Shown here: positions 56,201-64,000 of the stretch, piece after piece
Layout: the number at the start of each line of letters is the position of its first letter
How positions within the stretch are numbered: the first letter of the stretch is position 1
DNA from: Symbiodinium natans
Lineage: Eukaryota; Sar; Dinophyceae; Suessiales; Symbiodiniaceae
Reading direction: 5' to 3'
Assembly (NCBI GenBank): GCA_905221605.1
Contig: CAJNDS010002541.1
Location: forward strand, 48,501 to 112,500
Length of the DNA: 64,000 nucleotides
Position numbers and translations under genes: made by a program
Notes under the pieces: model-generated
Databases searched by the model: none
Told to the model about the DNA's origin: nothing
What the model saw: the letters and a program-made list of their open reading frames with translations, nothing else

Positions 56201-56740
56201 TCCATAGATTACATATGGTCTTTCGTTGTCATGGTGACTTTTTCGTTGTTCGCCAGTATTATCTCAAAGGCACTGTTTGGTGACTGCTTTCGCAGGGAGA
56301 AAGCATAGAATCTCAGAGTGTAGGAAGTGACTCTGGTGAACAGGCTTGGCAATCCTCGCTCTGAAGCTGCGTCCCTCGTGGCCTGGCTTGGGAAACACTT
56401 GAAGTTCAAATATGTTCAGGGTCAGGCTGAGGGCATTTTCTCGTGGAAGGAGTTTGGAGATTTTGGAGATATAAGAGGGAGCTGAAAGAAAAACGTCACG
56501 GCCCAGAGTGCGGCCCCTGCTTTAGATACTTTAAAGTAGGAAGGTGACAGTCCTGTTGAAGAAGAGTTGGTGCCAGACACCACCATTCCTGCAACTTTCG
56601 ATGGACATCACATTCACGGTTTGTATAAAGTTGAAAGGGAGACTGTTGCTTCACAGCCACAGCCAGCTGTGCAATGCTCGGTGACATGTTGGGGTTCTCA
56701 GGAGGCTGTTGCCAGCGCCGCGTGCTCGGCTTGTAGTCGG
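53257..56740. other. no recognised gene; AT microsatellite
   Basis: 54461-54501 contains catatatatg and a tatatatatatatatatgg run. 56298-56420 is open and mildly protein-like (NPRSEAASLVAWLGKH), possibly another exon. Nothing else was identified. Confidence 0.35.
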
Positions 56741-56754
56741 GCGCGTTGCGCATT

Positions 56755-56812
56755 GCGACTCGCATGCGCAAGCATGCGCAAAGCATGCGCAAAGCATGCG
56801 CAAAGCATGCAG
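56755..56812. repeat. 11-bp tandem repeat gcgcaaagcat
   Basis: Four to five copies of catgcgcaaag. Each unit contains the palindrome gcatgc/catgcg. Confidence 0.9.
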
Positions 56813-56813
56813 A

Positions 56814-56888
56814 AGTCTGCTCGCCGAGGTCTGCTTGCACATCAAGGCGCCAGCGGAGGCCATCCAGGCTTGGAAGATGCTCTCTTAC
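56814..56888 (+). CDS. TPR exon candidate a
   Basis: Encodes SLLAEVCLHIKAPAEAIQAW and K-M next, matching the TPR pattern LLAEVxLxKGxxxEAxxAA (helix A then helix B). First of a closely spaced plus-strand series reaching 60.65 kb. Confidence 0.55.
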
Positions 56889-57339
56889 GGAGTCTTACAG
56901 AGTCTTTCAGAGTCTTGCCGAGCCTTTGACTGTAGTGGCCGGTACAAGAGTTTCCGGGGGCTGTCCGGTGACGTGTGTCACAGGCTCTCGATGGCGCGCA
57001 GCTTCACTACAAGAAGCTCAAGGCGGAATGATGAGAATGAGAAGATGTAGCTGGTGTAGCTTGGTAGGAATGCTTCTAGTCTCGGTCAGGACAGAAAGAA
57101 GGAGGGCGCTGTGGTGAACATGGCCTCATCCTTAAGTCTGTTCTAGGAGACGGACACCTTGATTCTTCGGCTTAAGTTTCAGTATGCTCAAGGTGTCTAC
57201 TTCTGAATTCCTCTGAAACTCAAGCCGAAATGGGGCATGGGGCGGGGGGGGGCGGGGAGGGCCTCGCACTAGTACAAGGCAGTTTTTCGCACTCTCAACT
57301 TTCTCTTCCAACATCTTTGGATGAGTTGGCGCGATTCTT

Positions 57340-57549
57340 CACTGGAACTCAGGCTGTCAAGGCGCAGCTCCTGGCTGGTGATGCTGCAGCAGCACTGCGT
57401 GCAGCGAAGGAGGAGCTCGGTTTCGGCGTTTTGGTTGTGCTGTTTCAAAAACAGCCAGTAGCTTGCGAGAGCAAAGCTGCAGATGCTTGCAGGCGCGTGC
57501 TTTGGCCAGAGAGCTGCGCGATCGGAAGGCAGAGGCCGAGGCGCAGCAG
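57340..57549 (+). CDS. two TPR exons joined across a short intron
   Basis: 57340-57418 encodes GTQAVKAQLLAGDAAAALRA and AKEEL. 57493-57549 encodes ARALARELRDRKAEAEAQQ. Joining them in phase gives an uninterrupted TPR sequence (ALRAAKEEL-ARALARELRDRKAEAEA) that fits the family better than either reading continued alone. The intervening 74 bases end in CAG and the next exon starts with G. The donor can be drawn as GG or GT because a G is shared at both borders. TPR arrays form superhelical protein-binding scaffolds; the partner cannot be told. Confidence 0.65.
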
Positions 57550-57702
57550 TGAAGACAGAGAGATGCAGGGGAGATGCAGTGGGAGGTGTTGAAGGGACTG
57601 GCTCATTGGCTCTCAGCTGCAGGCACTGGATGCAGCGTCCCAGGCAAGGTGCCACGTGCTTGTTCACGACGAAGCTGCCGTCAGGGGCTCTATGTATTTC
57701 CT

Positions 57703-57756
57703 CAGGTTCATCTGGCCAAGCGAGACTACTTTGAGGCTCTCGACTGCGCCAAGAGT
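57703..57756 (+). CDS. TPR exon candidate c
   Basis: Encodes QVHLAKRDYFEALDCAKSG, a textbook TPR helix A/turn/helix B start (VHLAKxDxxEALxxAK). It lies about 150 bases after the previous exon, on the same strand. Confidence 0.6.
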
Positions 57757-58116
57757 GGAGCCCTGAGCACTGCGGACATAGCATGGCACGTAGCATTGCT
57801 CCATAGCATTTTTTCCACATTGCTCCATAGCATTGCCAGAGCTTCGCGGTTCGAAGCTTAACTGGAGTAACCCGGGGAGTGGCCACTCCAAAGCTCACCT
57901 GCCCAAGTTGCTAATCTACCTGCCAGTGTTTCTAGAGGTGTGCAGGAGATTAATTTATCAACGTAGAGCGTCAGCGCAGCTTTCACCAGCTCGGATGGTG
58001 GAGGCATGGCCAGCCTGTATGATGAGCTTCAGGAGGACAAGCTTGCGGCGAAGGCACCGCGCAGCGGTAAGCCAGAGCCATACTCAGAACTTAGATGAAC
58101 TAAGAACCGCCCCAAG

Positions 58117-58173
58117 AATCAGGCCAAGCAGCTGCTGACCTCAATATACCTGGCCAAGGGAGATGCTAGAGCT
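58117..58173 (+). CDS. TPR exon candidate d
   Basis: Encodes NQAKQLLTSIYLAKGDARA, again the LLxxxYLAKGDxxxA pattern. The preceding 58010-58075 (MASLYDELQEDKLAAKAP) is also open and helical and may belong to the same gene. Confidence 0.55.
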
Positions 58174-58363
58174 CCGTGGCATGCAACAGGGGGAGGCTCT
58201 CGTCATACAAGTGCATAATCACACAATGGCATGGTGGCGCAACCCAGGCTGCGATAGATGCTGGTGTCTTCCTTACATCCGCTATGCAGAGCAGTGCTTG
58301 CACTTGCGATATAAGCGCCGACTGATGAGAACCATGGCAGCCACGGCCATGAAGAGTCATCAA

Positions 58364-58730
58364 TGAAAGAAGCCGCTCTTGTCGGAGTTCGGCGCGAAGG
58401 TGAAGATGCGGTCTCCACCTTTCAGAAACTGGAGGAGCTGTCATCTGAGGCTGCGACACTTTGCTCGGGAAATCTTAACGGTGCATGGTCTGGACGTTGG
58501 ATTAATTGTATGAAGTGTCATTGGGGACAAGGGCATTCGGAGTTGTAGAAGAGCAGTTTTTAGTCAAGAAGGCGAGACGCGTCTTGAAACCTGAAAAGGC
58601 GGTTGCCCAACATCTCTGTGCGCAAGCCTACTTGCAACGTCTGCGCCCCAACCCGGAGATCTTTTTGCATCTTTTTGCATCCATGCAAAGGGTCGCATTT
58701 CAGGCCACCACGACGATGAGAAGAGTCTAA
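58364..58730 (+). other. possible further TPR-type exons
   Basis: 58380-58470 (VRREGEDAVSTFQKLEELSS) and 58575-58660 (KPEKAVAQHLCAQAYLQRLR) are helical with TPR-like spacing. Evidence is weaker than for the neighbouring segments. Confidence 0.35.
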
Positions 58731-60440
58731 AGCTCAATGGTGTTCTCATGTCTCTTTCCTCTGAGCAACTCCTTCAACTCCTTTCAGTCAGAGACAAGAG
58801 GCATCGGAAGGTTCGTCGACTTGCCAGGTCGCCAGCAGAATGGACTGAATCGCACCAGCTACCTCTCGCAGGACCGTTCTTTTGTGCGGAGATCGCATGC
58901 CTTTGCGTTGTGAGGACTTTCCAAACCACAATGTTGCAGGTTAGGGGACATGTCAGTATGTCATGTACTCCAGTGCGAGGATCCAGCTGAGGCAGTGCGG
59001 TCCCGTTCCGAGTTTCTGGATGTTAGTGGTTTCTTCATGCGTCCGTTGTTTAACGTTGTCGGCTGGTCGCGGGACCCGCCCACAGGCTGTGGCCCCATGG
59101 CTTGCAGGGAGTGAGATGGGTTGGTGTGGTGTGGATGGTGTGGTGGGGGAAGGAGACCAGATCCTGCTAGATGCTCCCGGGCAGAGGCCGAGGCAGCATG
59201 ACCCGATCCACAATCGACCGCTTTGTGCGCCAACGCTTCGCTGCAATTCTCCTTGCTGTTGTTGATGCTGAGGTCTGCACAGCGCTCACGGCTGTTGTTC
59301 AAGCAGCTGGGGAACATCACCGGCGAGCTGGAGGTGCGTGTCGCAGCAACCGTAGCAGTTCAAGGGTGCGAAGTCGTCGGGGTGTAGAGACGCATCACCG
59401 TGCCAGTGTGGGAACGATAATTCGAAACAAAGAGAGATGCCGCTGCGTCTGCTTGAAACTGGGGGCACAGGGAAAACAACGTTTGGGTGAAACACCTGTG
59501 CTCCACAGCACGGTAGTGCCGTCATGTGCAGCACACCGAAAGAATGACGTGTGTTTCTCCCAAAGCCAACCCTGCGCAGCAGATAGCCCGAGATACCCAC
59601 AGAAAGGCCACTGGTTGGCCGATAAGACTGCAGTTGTCCGATGAGGAGCCATCTCAAACGATCTTCCTTGAGATTCGCTGCGGAGGCTAAGTCTCAGTAC
59701 AACCGCGGCAAGTGCTGCAGGATGGTATATGGCTGAAAGGATATGCGGAGGTCAAGCATGTGCGAGCGGAGCCGCGGTGTTCCAGTAAAGGCAGGAGCTT
59801 CTTCGCAACCCGCAGTTGCCACGGGCAAAGACCTAAAGCCGCGTGTGCAGGGGCGCAGCATGGACAGCTGTGATCTGGCGGCGCCGCCTCACAGCGTGCC
59901 CAGCTTCTCGCGACTGCGAGTGCCAACAGTATCCAACAGTTCGAGAAGGCGTGACTTGATCAAGGCAGTGCTGGCGGTCGTGGCAACCGCCTCAGCGAGC
60001 CGGTGCAGGAAAGCGGCAGCTGACTTGGAACAACCACCTTGATTTGAAACAAGCCTATCTTTGCTGTAGACGTATAGTTTAGGGCACATTTTCGCACGAA
60101 ACGCCAGATTACAGTGGTCTTCACTTGCTCTTTCTGATTGCTCTGGATTCAAGGGGACGGCCTGGTCGATGCATTTCGTGCTGCGCGCGCATGAACTTTC
60201 ACGATATTCACAGATGTCTTGCGCTGGCGCCGTCAAGCATGCCAGTGAGGTGGGCAAGGAATCAAGCGAGGAGCGTCGTGCATTCGGTGTACAAGTTTTT
60301 GAATGGGAGGGGCAGTGGAGCAAGTGGGATCTGAAAAAGAAGGGACAAGGCCAAGAAAAGAAACGAAGGTAGCAATCGTAAACTGGTGTAAACTCGCCGC
60401 AGTTGCGTGTACGTGCATCAATCGACTTCGCTCGAAGGTG
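58731..60440. other. no recognised gene between TPR segments
   Basis: Probably intron if the TPR series is one gene. ORFs on both strands lack family features. Confidence 0.35.
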
Positions 60441-60644
60441 ATGGACACCCTGGCGAGAGCTCACATCCGGAAAGGAGAGGCCAAAGAAGGCAGCCGACTC
60501 AGCCCATCCTGTTCAGAGACCTCGCTCGTACACGTTGCTGGTGCAGGGCTGCGTGTGGCAGAGGACTTCCTGGCTGCTGCTAAGAAGGCAGGTGGAAGTA
60601 GCTTAGTTTTCCTGGCCTTGCTGGCCCGCAGATCAAGGGATTGA
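60441..60644 (+). CDS. TPR exon candidate, possible C-terminal end
   Basis: Encodes MDTLARAHIRKGEAKEGSR, a TPR helix pair start, followed in frame by LRVAEDFLAAAKKAGG and a stop at 60642-60644 (ARRSRD end). It could be the last exon of the TPR gene whose other exons lie from 56.8 kb on. Confidence 0.5.
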   Translation: MDTLARAHIRKGEAKEGSRLSPSCSETSLVHVAGAGLRVAEDFLAAAKKAGGSSLVFLALLARRSRD

Positions 60645-61125
60645 TTAAAGCTCCTTCCCCGAACGTTATACACCTCAAGCGTTCCCTTAAATGTACCCAG
60701 AGCCCTGTAAGGGATCTGCAATAAGAATTCCCAAACCCAAGGGTACAACCTTGGGGGCCGAGTCAGGTTACAGGTTGGTCCACAGACAAGTAGGAGTCGT
60801 TTCTTACAACAGGTAGCTCGCTAAAGGTTTCCGCCAAGCCAGCTCATGTTTACGTGAAGTTACCTCACGCGTCTGAACTTGCCCAAGCTGTGCTCAACAT
60901 GTCGTGCGCTGCTTGATCAGGCCCGAGATAAACCTGCAGAGGCCGATGGCTTGTTTTCGTGTCAATGCAGTAAGTCGGAGTTTAGTCCATTGACATCGGG
61001 CTAAGTCATCGATTCCTCACAGCAGTTGCGCCTCGATTTTTATTCTATTTCCCCAAACAGTTCTACTGTTGGGGTCCTAAATTCGTTTAAGGAATTGCCG
61101 GCATTCTGGTGAGCATTGCCGGGTT
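60645..61125. other. no gene recognised
   Basis: Spacer before the satellite block; nothing seen. Confidence 0.45.
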
Positions 61126-62700
61126 CCTGGGCACCATGTCTCCCTTTGTCTCCCTTTGTCTCCCTTCATGTGGGTGGCCTTTGGCGGGTTCCTGGGCTTC
61201 TTGTCTCCCCTTGTCTCCCTTCATCTTCATGTGGATGGCCTTTGCCGGCTCCCTGGACTTCTTGTCTCCCTTTGTTTCCCTTTGTCTCCCTTCGTGTTGG
61301 TGGCCTTTGCCGGCTTCCTGAGCGTCTTGTCTTCCTTTGTTTCCCTTTGTCTCCCTTTGTCTCCCTTTGTCTCCCTTTGTCTCCCTTTGTCTCCCTTCAT
61401 GTGGGTGGCCTTTGCCGGGTTCCTGGGCGTCTTGTTTCCCTTTGTCTCCCTATGTCTCCCTTTGTCTCCCTTTGTCTCCCTTCATGGGCGTCTTGTCTCC
61501 CTTTGTCTCCCTTTGCTTTGCCGGGTTCCTGAGCGTCTTGTCTTTGTTTCCTTTTGTCTCCCTTCATGTGGGTGGCCTTTACCGGAATCCTGACCGTCTT
61601 CTCTCCCTTTGTCTCCTTTTGTCCTTTGCCGGGGTCCTGAGCGTCTAGTCTTTGTCTCCCTTTGTCTCCCTTCATGTGGGTGGCTTTGCCGGGTTCCCGG
61701 GCGTCTTGTCTCCCTGTGTTTCCCTTTGTCTCCCTTCGTCTCCCTTATGGGGGTGGCTTTGCCGGGTTCCTGGGCGTCTTGTTTCCCTTTGTCTCCCTTT
61801 GTCTCCTTTTGTCTCTCTTTGTCTCCCTCTCTCCGCTTGTCTCCCTTTGTCTCCCTTCTGGTGGGTGGCCTTTGCCGGGCTCCTGGGCGTTTGTCTCCCT
61901 GTGTGTGTGGGTAGCCTTTGCCGGGTCCTGGGCGTCTTGTCTTCCTGTGTCTCCCTTTGTCTCCCTTTGTCGTCTCCCTTCATGTGGGTGGCCTTGCCGG
62001 GTTCCTGGGCGTCTTGTCTCCCTTTGTCTCCCTTTGCTTTGCCGGGTTCCTGAGCGTCTTGTCTTTGTCTCCCTTTGTCTCCCTTCATGTGGGTGGCCTT
62101 TACCGGAATCCTGACCGTCTTCTCTCCCTTTGTCTCCTTTTGTCTCCCTTCAACGGGGTGGTCTTTGCCGGGTTCCTGAGCGTCTTGTCTCCTTTTGTTT
62201 CCCTTTGTCTCCCTTCATGTGGGTGGCCTTTGCCGGGTTCCTGAGCGTCTTGTTTCGCTTTGTCTCTCTTTGTGGGTCTTGAGCGTCTTGTCTCCCTTTG
62301 TCTCCCTTTGTCCCCTTCTTTGTCTCCCTTCATGTGGGTGGCCTTTGCCGGGTTCCTGAGCATCTTGTCTCCGTTTGTGTCCCTTCATGTGGGTAGCCTT
62401 TGCCGGGTTCCTGGGCGTCTTGTCTCCTTGTCTCCCTTCGTGTCCCTTCATGCGGGTGGCCCTTGCCGGGTTCCTGAGCGTCTTGTCTTTGTCTCCTTCT
62501 GTCTCCCTTCATGTGGGTGGCCATTGCCGGGTTCCTGAGCATCTTGTCTCCCTTTGCCTCCCTTGGTCTTCCTTTGTCTCCCTTTGTCTCCCTTTGTCTC
62601 CCTTTGTCTCCCTTTGTCTCCCTTTGTCTCCCTTTGTCTCCCTTTGTCTCCCTTTGTCTCCCTTTGTCTCCCTTTGTGTCCCTTTGTGTCCCTTTGTGAA
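61126..62700. repeat. 10-bp pyrimidine-rich satellite (tttgtctccc) with larger composite unit
   Basis: Runs of tttgtctccc (up to a dozen in a row at 62575-62690) alternate with a block of about 50 bases (cttcatgtgggtggcctttgc, then cgggttcctgagcgtcttg), giving some 15-20 irregular composite units. Because 10 is not a multiple of 3, three copies make a 30-base period, and all three plus-strand and most minus-strand frames are open for long stretches. None is a gene. Confidence 0.95.
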
Positions 62701-62726
62701 GGAAGGGTGGCCTCTGCTGGGTTCCC

Positions 62727-62930
62727 GCAAGCAAGCAAACAAGCAAGCAAACAAGCAGGCCAGCAAGCAGGAGCGCAACCCGCGCACAAGCAAGCAAGCC
62801 AGCAACCTTAGTGAAGCCCATCGCGCGAAAGCAAGCAGCAAGTAACCAAGCGGCAACGGGAGCAAGCGAAGCAAGCAAGCAAGCAAGCAAGCAGGAGCGC
62901 AGCAAAGCCATCCCGCGCGCAAGCAAGCAA
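62727..62930. repeat. (AAGC)n tetranucleotide-rich tract
   Basis: Dense, imperfect gcaagcaagcaaacaagc with gcagg and cgcg variants. Confidence 0.9.
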
Positions 62931-63240
62931 TCTTATTGAAATCCATCGCGCGAGCGGTGTGGGGGGGGGGGGGGGGCGGGGCTGCGCCCCCCCGCTCAAC
63001 CCCCCCGCTTCTGTGGCCGTGCGAGCACAAAGCGTATGAATCTTGTTGAAAGCCATTGCGCTTGCAAATGGGGGGTGGGGTGGGTGGGGCTATGCCCCCC
63101 CAACCCCCCGCTCTTTTTTAGCCCTGCATGCGCGCCCATCACGCGAGCGTTGTGTTTGCAAATGGGCCCCCAACCCCCCCGCTTTTTTAGCCGGGCAAGC
63201 ATAACGCATATGAATCCTGTTGAAAACCATCTGCAGTAAT
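62931..63240. repeat. diverged tandem repeat with G and C runs, about 100 bp
   Basis: Three versions share ttgttgaaa.ccat(t/c)gcg, a G run, ccccccaaccccccgct and tttttagcc..gc. The G run at 62960-62975 faces C runs at 62987-63010, so the block can fold back. Confidence 0.8.
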
Positions 63241-63378
63241 GCGTATTCTGCAGTGCATGCCCAGGCAGAAATGCCTGGTACTGAAAGACCCTTTTCGTCT
63301 GCAACTTTTTTCGCTGTTGCCGCCTGCAGTGGCTAAACTATGTAGAAGACGTGACGGACTTGTGTATGGCTGCCTGAA

Positions 63379-64000
63379 CAGTTCCTGGGTTGCATTTGTG
63401 TGAGTAGCAAAAAGCCTTTAGGCTCCGGCGATGTCAGCTGTTGCCCCTGCCAGATTTAGGTGCGTGGCTGGCGCGCGGTGGCTCGCGAGGCTCGCGCGAG
63501 GTGGCTCGTGTGCAGTGGCTCGCGCGCGGTAGCTCGCGCGCGGTAGCTCGCGTGCGGTGGCTCGCACGCGGTGGCTCGCTAGTTCCTGGATTGCAACAAA
63601 CCTTCAGGTTCCTGCGTTGTCAATTGTTGGGTTCTTGTGTTGTCAACTCAATTGCTGATCAGCCAATTTAGGTGCGGTGTCTCGCGTGCGGTGGCTCGCG
63701 TGCGGTGGCTCGCCAGTTCCTGGTTTGCAACAAACATTTAGGTTGCTGCGTTGTCACTTGCTGCCCCGGCTGATTTAGGTGCGGTGGCTCGCCTGCGGTG
63801 GCTCGCATGCGGTGGCTCGCGTGCGGTGGCTCGCGTGCGGTGGCGTGCGGCGGCTCACGCGCGGTGGCTCGCGCGCGGTGGCTCGCGTGCGGTGGCTTGC
63901 GTGCGGTGGCTTGCGTGCGGTGGCTCGCGTGCGGGGCTCGCGTGCGGTGGCTCGCGTGCGGTGGCTCGCCAGTTCCTGGTTTGCAACAAACATTTAGGTT
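63379..64000. repeat. GC-rich 14-bp minisatellite in a longer composite unit
   Basis: Arrays of ggtggctcgcgtgc (14 bp) are separated by linkers of about 70 bases (agttcctggtttgcaacaaa, then ttaggtt, tgcgttgtca, ttg, gatttaggtgc) starting at about 63379, 63573, 63713 and 63969. The block continues past the window end. Confidence 0.95.

Noticed and set aside
61116-62926. Long ORFs on both strands in the satellite
   Set aside because: They follow from the 10-bp repeat and appear in nearly all frames, so they are not genes.

Overview
The window looks like nuclear DNA of a dinoflagellate, most likely of the Symbiodinium group. The evidence is: recognisable exons separated by introns that start with GC instead of GT and end in AG followed by G; very low gene density; abundant micro- and minisatellites; a PPR gene and TPR-type exons of the kind that is expanded in these algae; and a tyrosine-recombinase retrotransposon carrying a C5 DNA methyltransferase. 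Starts are hard to fix because most genes are split or decayed. No rRNA, tRNA, CRISPR or bacterial operon was seen.

Layout. 0-4 kb holds a partial cyclophilin-type gene (three exons, 1119-1461) and a decayed cysteine-rich membrane-protein gene (3295-4020). 4.4-7.8 kb is a segmental duplication of a non-coding unit of about 0.9 kb. 8.6-9.8 kb is a minisatellite with higher-order structure. 9.8-12.7 kb is degenerate telomere-like and purine/pyrimidine-rich sequence. 12.7-20.9 kb holds a small IQ-motif exon, CAG, GAT, TTG and GAA microsatellites, and otherwise nothing recognisable.

20947-28150 is the main feature: a complete DIRS/Ngaro-like retrotransposon of 7.2 kb with split direct repeats (A1 - coding - B1 A2 - B2). 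It encodes a zinc-binding/Gag region, a reverse transcriptase, a DNMT3-like cytosine-5 methyltransferase placed inside the RNase H domain, and a tyrosine recombinase. Each successive reading frame lies in the -1 frame of the one before. The YR would integrate a circular cDNA made by RT/RNase H, and the repeats provide the template jumps. The methyltransferase could methylate the element's own cDNA or the host chromatin.

28.2-37 kb is mostly repeats with one TPR-like exon (31951). 37.2-39.4 kb is an apparently intronless PPR protein gene. 39.8-40.05 kb is a short inverted-repeat element related to one next to the retrotransposon. 40-60.7 kb carries many short plus-strand stretches with TPR-helix signatures, densest at 56.8-60.65 kb, which I read as exons of one or more large TPR genes. 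61.1-64.0 kb is satellite DNA: a 10-bp pyrimidine-rich satellite, an AAGC tetranucleotide tract, a G/C-run repeat and a GC-rich minisatellite that runs off the end.
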